64,000 nucleotides of DNA from Flavobacteriales bacterium (GCA_002747105.1 PDSY01000013.1:39943-103942), one strand, 5' to 3'. Counted from the stretch's first letter, positions 8,279 through 18,281 are shown. The notes: generated from the letters alone by a model not told the origin. A program made the numbers and translations.

Positions 8279-9787
8279 TTACTCTACCCTTTCGTATAAA
8301 TTATAATCTGTCCCCGAGGGTTTGAGATGATATATCTTGTCAATATAAGGATTATCGTGATGAAGAAAATCTTTAATTCTAAATTTCTTCAATAGTTTAT
8401 AATGTCTTTTATAATAAGACGCATTTTTATCTCGCTCTAAATCTTTATAGGATAAAATATATTTTGGTTGCCTATTTTGAACGGTATTGAAACGGTAATT
8501 TTTCTTGTCCCATTTCATTTGTCGGTGTATTTTCTTATCCACCAATCCTACTTCATCAATGGTTTTTAAACCCGAATAATAGGGAACATAGCCCGCTGGT
8601 TCCAAAAATATCACTTGATTTTTATCTTTCTCATATTCCTCTAAAAATAGACCAATACTTCTTCGGTAGTTCCATTCGCCATTTCCTGTTGCTATCGAAT
8701 GAACCACCTGAAAAGCCAACATCGGCAAAATATAAAATCCAATAAGGCAAGTAAGCCAAGCGTATTTATTTTTTTGTTTTTCTAATACCAAAATCAAAAT
8801 TGGTACAAATAATAAAAGCTGAGGAATCCAATAATACCAATCAAATAAACTTTTTTGAGAAATGAATATAACCTGCTTTACCCAACCGAAAAGAAATATC
8901 GTCCAAAGAAAAACATTTCTTTTTCTATTTTCTTTATTGATAATCAGTAATATAAAACTGATTAATTCAAAAAGCAAGACCACAATAGTAATCGGATTAA
9001 TGGCGGTTGGTAATTTTAACATTCCCCAAAAATTACCATAACTGGAAACAAAATAACACCAATTTTGCATCGCCGAAAAATCATTATCGTAAGTCAGTTG
9101 CTTAGCCACAATGGTGTTATTCACCAATTCATGAAAGTAAAACCAATTGAAACTCAACACCGATGCCACGGCTAAAATTCCACCTAAAACATACGACCAA
9201 CGCCATTTTTTATTGGCTAATAAATCAACCAAAAATACAATACCCAAAAAGATAACGGTATCAATCCTAGTGAATAATATGAAGACTGGTAACAGAACAA
9301 ACGCCCATTTTTGCCCTTTATAAAATGCCCAATATAACAATGCCATTTCTAAAAAGAAAAGCAAGCCGTATTCCATTCCCAAAATCGAAATTTTAATGGC
9401 TGGAGGTAAAATTCCAAACAAAAAAATAAAAATCGCTTGTTGTAGAGGTTGACGGAGTAAAATCTTTGATAACCAATAACTTCCTATCGTAAATAAAATC
9501 GAATTAAAAATCAGTATCGGATAAATAAAATGCTCCTTCCCCACTATCAAATTGAACAAATAAGATACAAAAACATACAAATGCGTGGTAGAAGCAGAAA
9601 TTTTTTCTTCGCCATTAAAACCGATGACACCATAATCCAAAATATTCTGAGCCACTCGCCACGATATAAACGCATCTTCCTGAATATGATGTGTTAATAA
9701 AAATACTAATTTAAAAATAACCGTAAAAATCACAGCTCCAAGAGGAAGCCACGCATATTTCTTGACCGTAGTTGCTTGTTCTTTCAT
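8279..9787 (-). CDS. Polytopic GT-C-like glycosyltransferase
   Basis: A 502-residue membrane protein with about ten predicted helices in the first 370 residues and a soluble C-terminal 130 residues. Near the N-terminus, QEDAFISWRVAQNILDYGVIGFNGEEKISASTTHLY is the pattern of GT-C lipid-linked sugar transferases, with acidic residues in the first extracytoplasmic loop. Such enzymes move sugars from polyprenyl-phosphate donors on the outer face of the inner membrane. Acceptor and sugar are unknown. It heads a minus-strand series with the hydrolase and GT117 gene. Confidence 0.65.
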   Translation of the reverse strand: MKEQATTVKKYAWLPLGAVIFTVIFKLVFLLTHHIQEDAFISWRVAQNILDYGVIGFNGEEKISASTTHLYVFVSYLFNLIVGKEHFIYPILIFNSILFTIGSYWLSKILLRQPLQQAIFIFLFGILPPAIKISILGMEYGLLFFLEMALLYWAFYKGQKWAFVLLPVFILFTRIDTVIFLGIVFLVDLLANKKWRWSYVLGGILAVASVLSFNWFYFHELVNNTIVAKQLTYDNDFSAMQNWCYFVSSYGNFWGMLKLPTAINPITIVVLLFELISFILLIINKENRKRNVFLWTIFLFGWVKQVIFISQKSLFDWYYWIPQLLLFVPILILVLEKQKNKYAWLTCLIGFYILPMLAFQVVHSIATGNGEWNYRRSIGLFLEEYEKDKNQVIFLEPAGYVPYYSGLKTIDEVGLVDKKIHRQMKWDKKNYRFNTVQNRQPKYILSYKDLERDKNASYYKRHYKLLKKFRIKDFLHHDNPYIDKIYHLKPSGTDYNLYERVE

Positions 9788-9848
9788 TGATAAAAGCTTT
9801 AAGAGTAAGCAAAAGTAATCAATTTAATTGATTAAAAAAAGTCACTGA

Positions 9849-10793
9849 TTAGGTGTCATTTTGATGAAAAAACGCATCAATATCTTTTACCCATTCTGTT
9901 TTATTTTTAATTAGATAATTTTCGTGTCCTGTTTTGGGATAAACTTTTAGCGTTTTATTACCTTTCAAATTCAAATAAATTTCGTCTATTTCTGTTCTCA
10001 ATACATTTTTATCCGTTTCGCCATAGAGAAGCAAAGTCGGACAATTAATATTTTTTGCATACTCGGAAGGGTTATGACCAAAGCCCCAAAAACCATTTTG
10101 CACTCCACCCCAAAATAAGAGAACACCAGCCATTGGAAAAGACGGAACGCCCATTCTATCAAAACGATTACAAACCGTTTCATACATCGTACCAAATGGA
10201 CACTCAATAATAATACCTTTTGGTTGTATTGGATAATCATTAAGACATTTCATTATTGCCACTGCTCCCATCGATGTTCCAAAAAGATAGATGTTGTCCT
10301 CTCCTTTTTGTTGGAGATAATCAAAGGTGGTTTTTACATTTTCAGCCTCTTTAAAACCAATAGTCGTCTGATTTCCCTCCGAATTACCACTTCCCATAAA
10401 ATCTACCAAAACAGTATTGTATCCCATTTTAATAAATTCATCCGATTTATCAAGCATCGATGCTTTTTCTGCTCCATAACCGTGAAAAAGAACCACCGTT
10501 CCTTTGGAATTTTCAGTATTGATAAACCAAGTTTCTAATAGTTTATTACTTTGAAGTTGGACGGTTTCAAATTTCTGTTGGGGCAATTGCGTTCCTTTGG
10601 GTTTAGGATAATCGAAACCTAATAACAACGTTTTCATTTTGTCTATTTGGGAGAATTTTTGAGGAACTTTGCTTTTGGCTACCCTTTCGTCTTTAAAATG
10701 GGTAAATTTATACGCATGAAAAAAAGCCACAACATTCATTATTAAAAACAAAAGCAAGACTGTTTTCAAAATAATATTTCGACTTTTTTTCAT
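9849..10793 (-). CDS. Membrane-anchored alpha/beta hydrolase
   Basis: A 314-residue protein with an N-terminal membrane anchor (about residues 8-26) and an alpha/beta hydrolase domain. The oxyanion motif VLFHGYGAEK is followed by the nucleophile elbow GTSMGA (GxSxG), an acid in LLLYGETDKNV, and the catalytic histidine in KTGHENY near the end. The domain faces the periplasm if the anchor stays in the membrane. Substrate unknown; related to serine aminopeptidase S33-type hydrolases. Confidence 0.8.
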   Translation of the reverse strand: MKKSRNIILKTVLLLFLIMNVVAFFHAYKFTHFKDERVAKSKVPQKFSQIDKMKTLLLGFDYPKPKGTQLPQQKFETVQLQSNKLLETWFINTENSKGTVVLFHGYGAEKASMLDKSDEFIKMGYNTVLVDFMGSGNSEGNQTTIGFKEAENVKTTFDYLQQKGEDNIYLFGTSMGAVAIMKCLNDYPIQPKGIIIECPFGTMYETVCNRFDRMGVPSFPMAGVLLFWGGVQNGFWGFGHNPSEYAKNINCPTLLLYGETDKNVLRTEIDEIYLNLKGNKTLKVYPKTGHENYLIKNKTEWVKDIDAFFHQNDT

Positions 10794-10825
10794 TGTTGGT
10801 AAGGTTAGATGGGCTAAGACTGAAC

Positions 10826-10839
10826 CTCAACCTTAGCCT
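10826..10839 (+). repeat. Inverted-repeat arm (hexamer-type intergenic repeat)
   Basis: CTCAACCTTAGCCT is followed by TAGCTT; it is the exact reverse complement of 14447-14460. The two arms bracket the GT117 gene. The hexamer periodicity (CTnARC-like) resembles simple intergenic repeats common in Flavobacteriia. Confidence 0.5.
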
Positions 10840-10850
10840 TAGCTTTAATA

Positions 10851-13800
10851 TTATTTACGAGGTAACGAATCTTGGGGCATCATTTGTCCTCCTATTCGTA
10901 ATGAATTAATAATAGCATGGGTCATCTGACTTTCCTTTTCTTTGGCAAAGGTAGAGTCATAAGGTGCTATTACATCGAATAGATAAGAATAGAAACGAGT
11001 GATTTTTTGCACTTTCACCGATTCTTCATTGGCTCTTTCTTTACCAATACTATTCAGATATTCAATGAATGTATCAAACCTTTTATCAATTGGCTCTAAT
11101 GACTTTACCAAATAATCATAAGCTTTGTCCTCTTGTCCTATTTTTTTGTAAGCATCTGCAACGGCAGCGACAATTAAAGAATATTCCATTGATTTCCTTC
11201 CCATTTCGCTTTTTACAAATTGTTGTTGGTAAGCATCTAAATGAGCATAATAATCATATTCTTTCAAAATGTTTTTTTGAAGCTGTTGAGCTAATCCTAA
11301 ACCTTTATCAGATTGTCCAGCCAAAATATACCCATAAACAAGAGTTGCCATTGTACTCGGTTCGTTGTATTTTTCAACAGGGATTTCCTTACTGACTAAA
11401 TCCAACAATTCCAATGCTTTTTGCTTTTCTCCTTTCAGTGCTAAAGCCTCCGCTGCACGACCTGCCGCATTTCTATAACTAATGATATTAGAAGTGGCTG
11501 TTTCATCAAAATGAACACTCAAATCTTTGAAATTCCCCCATTTGTAGGATTTCACAATTGTATATAATTCATCCGCATCTACTCTTCCCATTTCGCCATC
11601 TGCTCTTTCTTTAGTTTTAATAGGAACTAAACGATAATTAAATCCATCATACTGTAAATAATCGTCTAAGTAGAAAATATTTTCTCTGTCGTAAACGCCA
11701 CCAGATGAAAAATGAATTGGTCTTTTCCAATCAAAATTCGCCAAAATATCCATCATCATCAGGCTATTTTTAAACATTGCACCACCTTGATAATTCACAG
11801 GGATATAATCTACCACTTCATCTAAATCCGACTTTTTAATAATTCCTGAGGCTACCGCATTGGCTTTATTAACAGGGATAATGAATTTAGAAACAGGCAA
11901 AAATGCAAATTTCTCATAGCGATCTTCTCCAAAAATTAATTTAGCGATTTCATCTTTTTCAGGAGTTTTGTTTTTCACAAATGCTATTGCCTCTTTTACC
12001 GTCATCGAATCTTGTTTGATGTATTTCACAAAAGGTTTAAAAATACTTGGAGATTCGCCTTTCTCCATTGCACCTTGCATAAAACTTTGTAAACTTTCCG
12101 CATCAAAAAGCACCACTTGCTCATTGGTTCCATCTCGATAATCTTCATGTTCTAGCGATGAAGGAATCGGTGGAGCTTGATAAGTTTGTCTTCTCACTTG
12201 GTCAATATTCCAAGGTGTTGCTAAAAGCGTGAAATTAACTACTTTCACATCAGTTCTCAATCCATCCGTTTCTTGCACTCCCCAAACTGGATAAGTGTCA
12301 TTATCACCATAAACAAACAAAATATCATCTTTAGGTAAAGGCTTTAAGACCGAATAAGCGTAATCATAAGCCGTATATCTGTCACTTCTATCATGAGCAT
12401 TATAATTTTGAAAGCCCATCATTAAAGGTATTCCCAATAAAACTGCTCCCATTACAAAAGTTCCGATTTTAGATTTTAATTTGTCTTGTAAAAACCATAA
12501 AATCCCTCCTGCTCCCAAGCCAATCCATATTGCAAAAGCATAAAAAGAACCGACCATGGCGTAATCTCTTTCTCTTGGTTCGAAAGGTTTCACTCCTGTA
12601 TAAAAGATAATCCCCACACTGGTTAAGATAAATAAAGACAATAGGGCATAGAACCTTCCAAAATCTTTATTTAGTTGGAAAAACATTCCGATAATTCCTA
12701 ATAATAAAGGTAAGAAAAAGAAATAAACCGTACTTTCATTATTAAATTTAGAAGGTATTTCGTCTTGGTTACCTAAACGCAAATCATCAATGAAAGAAAT
12801 TCCCGAAACCCAATTTCCTCTTGTATTTTCCATATGTCCTTCGAGGTCGTTTTGCTTACCTACGAAGTTCCACATCAAATATCGAACAAAATAATAACCA
12901 TTCTGAAAAGAAAAGAAATAATCTAAATTCTGACGCAAAGAAGGTGGCTGAACTTCAATTAATCGATAAGGTTTATTTTGTAGATAATCATTTGCTGTAA
13001 TCGTTCCATCTTCAAACTTTTTTCTTAACTGACTATATATTTTTGTCGCCTCTTCATATTCTATCAGCTCTGGATTCATCGTAAATTCTGGAGCACCGTA
13101 CATATTGATATAATTACCCATTACATTTGGATTCTCATTGAACATTCTCGGCATAAAACTAATGTGCTTTGGGTTATAAACATAATTAAATCTATCGCCC
13201 ACTTTTCTATAAGTTCCTGTACTTTCGTCCTTTTCGTAAATAGCTCCTGTGATATTTCTTTTCGGATTTCCACTTTCGTCTCTTTCTATTCCGTCATAAG
13301 CCAAATGAGCCGTATAATTTTGTCCGTATATGGTTGGCCAATCTCCATATTGCTCTCGGTTATAGTAGTCTAACATTCCAATCGCATTATCAGGATTATT
13401 CAAGTTCATCGGTGGATTCGCATTGGCTCTAATCGGAATAACCAACCAACAAGAAAAACCAATCATCATAAATACCACAGAAAGCACAATCGTTTGATAC
13501 AATGCTTTACCTGTTTTTTTCGCATAATGAATACCAAAATATGCCAAAGCAATCATCAAAATAAATGCTGCAATCGTTCCCGAATGGAAAGGCAATCCAA
13601 TACCATTCACAAAGAAAATTTCCAACTTACCAAATAAAGTCATTATCAATGGGAAGATTCCTTTAAAAACAGCTCCTAAAATCAATAAAGTAATCAGATT
13701 GGCAATGAAAAAAGACTTCCATGAAAACTCATATTTTCTAGCATAATAGATTAAACAAACCGCAGGAATTGCCAACATACACATCATATGAACCCCCACA

Positions 13801-14369
13801 GAAAGCCCAATAATAAAGAAGATTAAAAGAATCCATCGTTCGTTATCTTGGGCACTAAATTCGTTTTCCCACTTGGTAATCAGCCAAACAATAAGGGCGA
13901 TAAATAAAGATGCCATCGAATAAACTTCTCCTTCTACTGCCGAAAACCAAAACGAATCCGAAAAAGTAAACGCCAAAGCACCAATGGTCCCTGCAAAAAG
14001 CGTTGCTATCTCTTGATTTGTCGTTACTTCCTCAAAATCTTTATTGAACATTCTTCGAACCAAATGCGTAATTGTCCAAAACAAAAACAAAATGGTAAAG
14101 GCACTAAATAAAGCGGACATTCCATTGATAATCAGTCCATAATTTTCGCCATTTCCAAAAGCGAAAAATCCTGCAACGGCTCCCACCAACTGAAACAAAG
14201 CTGCCCCTGGAGCGTGTGTAACCTCCAATTTTACCGCCGAAGAAATATATTCTCCACAATCCCAAAAACTTAATTTTGGTTCTATGGTTGAAAAATAAGT
14301 GACCAATGCTACTGCAAAAACTACCCAACCTAAAATGGTATTCCATTGTTTAAACTTCCAATTCTTCAT
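10851..14369 (-). CDS. Glycosyltransferase family 117 (DUF2723) membrane protein
   Basis: A very large (about 1172-residue) protein typical of Bacteroidota. The N-terminal DUF2723 domain carries FWDCGEYISSAVKLEVTHAPGA, whose D and E are the likely GT-C acid pair, followed by about 12-13 membrane helices to residue 680. A soluble region and a C-terminal TPR-like helical region follow. The family is thought to act in surface or protein O-glycosylation; that is family knowledge, not shown here. I choose the ATG at 14369 over 14384 because it begins the conserved KNWKFKQWN segment. Confidence 0.85.
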   Translation of the reverse strand: MKNWKFKQWNTILGWVVFAVALVTYFSTIEPKLSFWDCGEYISSAVKLEVTHAPGAALFQLVGAVAGFFAFGNGENYGLIINGMSALFSAFTILFLFWTITHLVRRMFNKDFEEVTTNQEIATLFAGTIGALAFTFSDSFWFSAVEGEVYSMASLFIALIVWLITKWENEFSAQDNERWILLIFFIIGLSVGVHMMCMLAIPAVCLIYYARKYEFSWKSFFIANLITLLILGAVFKGIFPLIMTLFGKLEIFFVNGIGLPFHSGTIAAFILMIALAYFGIHYAKKTGKALYQTIVLSVVFMMIGFSCWLVIPIRANANPPMNLNNPDNAIGMLDYYNREQYGDWPTIYGQNYTAHLAYDGIERDESGNPKRNITGAIYEKDESTGTYRKVGDRFNYVYNPKHISFMPRMFNENPNVMGNYINMYGAPEFTMNPELIEYEEATKIYSQLRKKFEDGTITANDYLQNKPYRLIEVQPPSLRQNLDYFFSFQNGYYFVRYLMWNFVGKQNDLEGHMENTRGNWVSGISFIDDLRLGNQDEIPSKFNNESTVYFFFLPLLLGIIGMFFQLNKDFGRFYALLSLFILTSVGIIFYTGVKPFEPRERDYAMVGSFYAFAIWIGLGAGGILWFLQDKLKSKIGTFVMGAVLLGIPLMMGFQNYNAHDRSDRYTAYDYAYSVLKPLPKDDILFVYGDNDTYPVWGVQETDGLRTDVKVVNFTLLATPWNIDQVRRQTYQAPPIPSSLEHEDYRDGTNEQVVLFDAESLQSFMQGAMEKGESPSIFKPFVKYIKQDSMTVKEAIAFVKNKTPEKDEIAKLIFGEDRYEKFAFLPVSKFIIPVNKANAVASGIIKKSDLDEVVDYIPVNYQGGAMFKNSLMMMDILANFDWKRPIHFSSGGVYDRENIFYLDDYLQYDGFNYRLVPIKTKERADGEMGRVDADELYTIVKSYKWGNFKDLSVHFDETATSNIISYRNAAGRAAEALALKGEKQKALELLDLVSKEIPVEKYNEPSTMATLVYGYILAGQSDKGLGLAQQLQKNILKEYDYYAHLDAYQQQFVKSEMGRKSMEYSLIVAAVADAYKKIGQEDKAYDYLVKSLEPIDKRFDTFIEYLNSIGKERANEESVKVQKITRFYSYLFDVIAPYDSTFAKEKESQMTHAIINSLRIGGQMMPQDSLPRK

Positions 14370-14446
14370 AAATATAAAATTCAATATCTTGCGAAAATAA
14401 GGTTTTTGAATGATTTACACCCAATTTTTAACATTTTTTTAGACTG

Positions 14447-14460
14447 AGGCTAAGGTTGAG
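14447..14460 (-). repeat. Inverted-repeat arm upstream of the GT117 gene
   Basis: AGGCTAAGGTTGAG, the reverse complement of 10826-10839 beyond the other end of the gene. Confidence 0.5.
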
Positions 14461-14489
14461 ACCGACGTGTAACTTTAAATCTCGTAATC

Positions 14490-14807
14490 TTATACAATTT
14501 CATTCAATATTTCTTTGGCTATTTTTCTTACTTTATACCAAAGTTGATGTTCTAGATTACAAAATTGATGCAAACCCAACTCATCTATTTCATTTAAAAC
14601 TTCATCTAATTCCAAAAATAGTTTTTGAATATTCGTATCATATTCATCTATTATATACTTGCAATCATCATACTCTAATAAAATTTCATCTACATTTTGG
14701 CAGTCATTTCCCAAAAGGTCAATGATATACTTTTGTTGATAATTAGCATCTTCAGAAATATTTTTTAATACTTGTATTAAGGTGTTATTCGCTAATGAAT
14801 TCATCAC
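14490..14807 (-). CDS. Small acidic hypothetical protein
   Basis: A 105-residue (or 104 from the second ATG) protein, acidic and predicted fully helical, with LLEYDDCKYIIDEYDTNIQKLFLELDEVLNEIDELG in the middle. No family recognised. It is flanked by intergenic repeats: the 12-mer TAACTCCATAAC occurs twice at 14855-14885 upstream. Codon use matches the neighbours, so it is probably a real gene. Confidence 0.5.
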   Translation of the reverse strand: MMNSLANNTLIQVLKNISEDANYQQKYIIDLLGNDCQNVDEILLEYDDCKYIIDEYDTNIQKLFLELDEVLNEIDELGLHQFCNLEHQLWYKVRKIAKEILNEIV

Positions 14808-14980
14808 TTGATTTAAACGGCGAGGTATTGATTAATCTAACAAAGAAACTAGGATATAACTCCATAACCTTGTAACTCCATAACCCCATAGTTAATACCA
14901 CAAAACTAAACATTTTCATTAACTCATCAGTAAAAACAAAAATAAACTGAGAATCATTTCTTTATTTGAAAAAAGGTTTG

Positions 14981-14988
14981 TATATTTG
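14981..14988 (+). promoter_or_regulatory. -7 element of the rpsF operon
   Basis: TATATTTG matches TAnnTTTG 34 nt before the rpsF start. No clear TTG lies at -33, so only the -7 box is called. Confidence 0.5.
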
Positions 14989-15021
14989 CAGACTTAAAAT
15001 TTAATTATAAATAATAGTATT

Positions 15022-15363
15022 ATGAATCATTACGAAACTGTTTTCATTTTGACTCCCGTTCTATCTGATGCGCAGGTGGAGGAAGCAGTGAAAAAATTTG
15101 AAGACCTTTTAACTTCTCATAACTGCGAAATCGTAGCGAAAGAGAATTGGGGACTAAAAAAATTAGCTTATCCTATTCAATTGAAGAAAAATGGGTTTTA
15201 CACCTTAATCGAATTCAAAGGAGAAGGAACAATAGTTGCTGAATTAGAAACTGCATTCAAAAGAGATGAGAGAATACTTCGTTATTTGACTACTAAATTA
15301 GACAAATACGGTGTAGCGTATGCAGAAACAAGAAGAGCTAAATTAAAAGCATCTAAAAAGTAA
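15022..15363 (+). CDS. rpsF: Ribosomal protein bS6
   Basis: A 113-residue small-subunit protein that pairs with bS18 on the 16S platform. It begins MNHYETVFILTPVLSDAQVEE and contains the usual NWGLKKLAYPIQLKKNGFY core. First gene of the rpsF-rpsR-rplI operon. Confidence 0.97.
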   Translation: MNHYETVFILTPVLSDAQVEEAVKKFEDLLTSHNCEIVAKENWGLKKLAYPIQLKKNGFYTLIEFKGEGTIVAELETAFKRDERILRYLTTKLDKYGVAYAETRRAKLKASKK

Positions 15364-15390
15364 TTTTAACCCCTAAAAAAAGAGAAAGCT

Positions 15391-15693
15391 ATGGCAATAG
15401 ACGATATGGCACAACAGGCCGCAAAAGGTAAAGAATCAGAAGTAAGATACCTTACTCCTATTGATGTAAATACAAAATCTGACAAAAAATATTGTAGATT
15501 TAAAAAATACGGAATTAAGTATGTAGATTATAAAGATGCTAAATTCTTATTACAATTCGTAAACGAACAAGGTAAAATCTTACCAAGAAGATATACAGGA
15601 ACTTCTTTGAAGTACCAAAGAAAAGTATCTGCTGCAATTAAGAGAGCAAGACACCTTGCTTTGATGCCTTATGTAACGGATTTATTAAAATAA
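15391..15693 (+). CDS. rpsR: Ribosomal protein bS18
   Basis: A 100-residue partner of bS6. The core [22 protein letters not shown]...[31 protein letters not shown] is diagnostic. It lies 27 nt after rpsF. The N-terminal extension of about 15 residues is usual in Bacteroidota. Confidence 0.97.
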   Translation: MAIDDMAQQAAKGKESEVRYLTPIDVNTKSDKKYCRFKKYGIKYVDYKDAKFLLQFVNEQGKILPRRYTGTSLKYQRKVSAAIKRARHLALMPYVTDLLK

Positions 15694-15718
15694 ACAAAAA
15701 TTAACAATTATAGTTGTT

Positions 15719-15738
15719 GGCGAACGCCATTGTTCGCC
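15719..15738 (+). other. Hairpin between rpsR and rplI
   Basis: GGCGAAC pairs with GTTCGCC around a 6-nt loop. No T-tract follows, so it is not an ordinary terminator; it may set the L9 expression ratio or bind a ribosomal protein. Confidence 0.5.
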
Positions 15739-15768
15739 TAACTTCTAAACTAAAAAAGGACAACAACA

Positions 15769-16314
15769 ATGGAAATTATTCTAAAAAAAGACATCGAATA
15801 TTTAGGTCTTGAATTTGACGTGGTAAATGTAAAATCAGGATACGCAAGAAACTTCTTAATTCCAAAAGGATATGCTGTTTTGGCTACTCCAAAGAAGAAA
15901 GCAGAATTAGCAGAAATCTTGGAAGCAAGAAAAGAAGAAGAAGCACAATTAATCGCTGATGCTAATGCAAAAATTGAAAAGTTGAAAGAAATTTCTCTTA
16001 CAATTACTACTAAAGCAGGTGATAAAGGTAAATTATTCGGTTCTATCAACAATGCGAAATTAGCAGAAGAATTAGCTAACAAAGGATTGGAAATCGATAG
16101 AAAATATATCAAAATCCCTGGAAACACGATTAAGAGAACAGGGAAATATGATGCTCTTGTAAGATTACACAGAGAGGTAGAGTACAATTTCGCTTTCGAC
16201 ATCGTTTCTGATGCTCCTCCAGTAGAGAAAAAGGAAAAACCAGCTAAAAAAGAAGAAAAAGTAGAGGAAAACAAAGAAGAAAATAAAGAAGAAAACACTT
16301 CTGAAGAAGCTTAA
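15769..16314 (+). CDS. rplI: Ribosomal protein bL9
   Basis: A 181-residue large-subunit protein. The N-domain has VKSGYARNFLIPKGYAVLAT (about residues 20-39), followed by the long connecting helix and the C-domain. A low-complexity tail of K and E (after about residue 150) is longer than the typical 150-residue bL9. Third gene of the operon; a terminator follows. Confidence 0.97.
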   Translation: MEIILKKDIEYLGLEFDVVNVKSGYARNFLIPKGYAVLATPKKKAELAEILEARKEEEAQLIADANAKIEKLKEISLTITTKAGDKGKLFGSINNAKLAEELANKGLEIDRKYIKIPGNTIKRTGKYDALVRLHREVEYNFAFDIVSDAPPVEKKEKPAKKEEKVEENKEENKEENTSEEA

Positions 16315-16337
16315 TTTGTTTTAACTACTTACCTATA

Positions 16338-16369
16338 AAACCGACTTCAAAACGAAAGTCGGTTTTTTT
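16338..16369 (+). terminator. Intrinsic terminator of the rpsF-rpsR-rplI operon
   Basis: A 10-bp stem AAACCGACTT/AAGTCGGTTT with a short loop, followed by seven T. Confidence 0.88.
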
Positions 16370-16419
16370 AGGCTTAAAATGTGTACCATTTTTTCAAAAT
16401 AATTATTAAATTTGTCCTT

Positions 16420-17298
16420 ATGCTCAATCAATTTGTGTTTTACATTATTTTGTTGATTTCAAAACTTCCAATGAAAGTTTTGTATGTTGTTTCCGATATT
16501 ATATTTTATACCAACGAATATATTATTGGTTATAGAAAAAAAGTGGTCAAAGAGAATATCCGAAATTCTTTTCCCGATAAGTCAGCTGAAGAAATAGATA
16601 GCATAAGTACCCAATTTTTTAGAAATTTTTGTGATTATTTAGTTGAAATGATAAAATCTTTTACGATTACCTCCGATGAACTACACATTAGGGTTCAGCA
16701 TATCAACCAAGATATTTTCAAGGAAGTAAAAGAAGAAGGGAAAAATGTCATCTTATTGGCAGGACATGTTTTTAATTGGGAATGGATGAATGCTTTTTCC
16801 ATGAAAATTCCCCAGAAAAAGGCTCATCCTGTATATAGAATTATGCAAAATCAATTTTGGGAGAAAAAAATTAAACTCATCAGAAATAAATACGGAAACG
16901 AATCTTTGGAAGCCAAGCAAGTCATTCGGCATATCTTAAAAAATCAAAATAATGGAGATGCTTGTTATATGTTCGTTGCCGACCAAACACCCAATGTGGT
17001 GGAATACGGCATTAATTTTCTTCATCAAAGAACACCTGTATTTATAGGTTACGATAAATTGGCTACGAAATTGGATTTGGGATTCATCTACTGCGATATT
17101 AAAAAGGTAAAAAGAGGTTATTATCAAGTGAATTACTACCGTATTTACCCTGAAAACGAAAAATTTGAAGAATTTGAAATCGTAAAAAAATTTCATCAAT
17201 CTTTGGAAAAAACTTTGGCTAAAAATCCCGCTAATTATTTGTGGAGTCACAGAAAATGGAAGTATCAAGACCTAATAAAAAAGATGATAACGTCATGA
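16420..17298 (+). CDS. LpxL/HtrB-type lipid A acyltransferase
   Basis: A 292-residue inner-membrane enzyme of the lysophospholipid-acyltransferase family that adds a secondary acyl chain to lipid A or a related lipid. An N-terminal hydrophobic segment (about residues 2-40) is followed by KKVVKENIRNSFP and the catalytic HX4E motif in GHVFNWEW (near residue 113). I reject the GTG at 16381: a -7 box TAAATTTG (16407-16414) lies between it and the ATG at 16420, so the transcript may be almost leaderless. The last four bases overlap the next gene. Confidence 0.85.
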   Translation: MLNQFVFYIILLISKLPMKVLYVVSDIIFYTNEYIIGYRKKVVKENIRNSFPDKSAEEIDSISTQFFRNFCDYLVEMIKSFTITSDELHIRVQHINQDIFKEVKEEGKNVILLAGHVFNWEWMNAFSMKIPQKKAHPVYRIMQNQFWEKKIKLIRNKYGNESLEAKQVIRHILKNQNNGDACYMFVADQTPNVVEYGINFLHQRTPVFIGYDKLATKLDLGFIYCDIKKVKRGYYQVNYYRIYPENEKFEEFEIVKKFHQSLEKTLAKNPANYLWSHRKWKYQDLIKKMITS

Positions 17299-18257
17299 AA
17301 ATAGCCATCGCCATACTCAATTGGAATGGAAAAAAATGGTTGGAAAAGTTTTTACCTAGCGTTATTTTGCATTCTCAAAATGCGGAAATTCATATCATCG
17401 ACAATGCATCCACGGATGATTCTGTTGCTTTCGTCAAAGCACATTTCCCAAGTGTTAAAATCATTATTAATAAAAAAAATAAAGGTTTCGCAGGCGGATA
17501 TAATGAGGGATTAAAAAGTATTGATGCGGATATTTTTTGTTTGCTCAATTCGGATGTAGAAGTCACTGAAAATTGGCTCACTCCCATTATTGATTTATTT
17601 AAAAAAGATAGTGACATTGCCGTTGTTCAGCCGAAAGTTTTAGATTATTCTCGAAAAGAATATTTTGAATTTGCAGGTGCAGGAGGCGGAATGATAGACA
17701 ATCTGGGCTATCCATATTGCAGAGGCAGGATTTTTGAAAAAGTAGAAAAAGACCATGGGCAATATAACGACGAAACGGAAATTTTTTGGGCATCGGGTTG
17801 TGCTTTTTTCATAAGAAGTAAGGATTTTTGGAGCGAAAATGGATTTGATGAAAGGTTTTTTGCTCATCAGGAGGAAATTGACCTTTGTTGGAGGTTGAAA
17901 AACAAAAACAAAAAAGTGTTTTATTGTGGGCAATCCGAAATTTACCATATAGGAGGAGCGACACTTCAAAAGCAAAGTCCTCGAAAAACCTACCTTAATT
18001 TTAGAAACAACCTTTCGATGTTGCTGAAAAACCTACCTTCTCCCCTACTTTTCCCACTGATTTTCTTTAGATTATGTTTGGACGGAATAGCGGGAGTTCG
18101 GTTTTTGTTACAAGGAAAATGGAAACATACTTTAGCCATTATCAAAGCACATTTTGGATTTTATGCACAGGCTAAAACAACCTTTAAAATGCGTTCTCAG
18201 CACCAAATGAAAAATTATTTTCAAACCAAATGGATTATTTTCAGGCACTTTCTTTAA
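17295..18257 (+). CDS. Family 2 glycosyltransferase
   Basis: A 320-residue GT-A enzyme. It begins MKIAIAILNWNGKKWLEKFL, with the nucleotide-sugar loop IDNASTDDS and a DxD-like NSDVEV near residue 100. QEEIDLCWRLK in the second half is typical of rhamnosyl- or related GT2 members. The start at 17295 makes an ATGA overlap with the acyltransferase stop, indicating coupled translation. The pair suggests surface glycolipid or LPS assembly; the sugar is unknown. Confidence 0.88.
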   Translation: MKIAIAILNWNGKKWLEKFLPSVILHSQNAEIHIIDNASTDDSVAFVKAHFPSVKIIINKKNKGFAGGYNEGLKSIDADIFCLLNSDVEVTENWLTPIIDLFKKDSDIAVVQPKVLDYSRKEYFEFAGAGGGMIDNLGYPYCRGRIFEKVEKDHGQYNDETEIFWASGCAFFIRSKDFWSENGFDERFFAHQEEIDLCWRLKNKNKKVFYCGQSEIYHIGGATLQKQSPRKTYLNFRNNLSMLLKNLPSPLLFPLIFFRLCLDGIAGVRFLLQGKWKHTLAIIKAHFGFYAQAKTTFKMRSQHQMKNYFQTKWIIFRHFL

Positions 18258-18281
18258 AATAAAATTGTTAAATTTACACCA

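Noticed and set aside
14456..14725. Plus-strand frame opposite the small acidic protein
   Set aside because: His- and Phe-rich composition typical of an antisense frame; the minus-strand gene has better composition.
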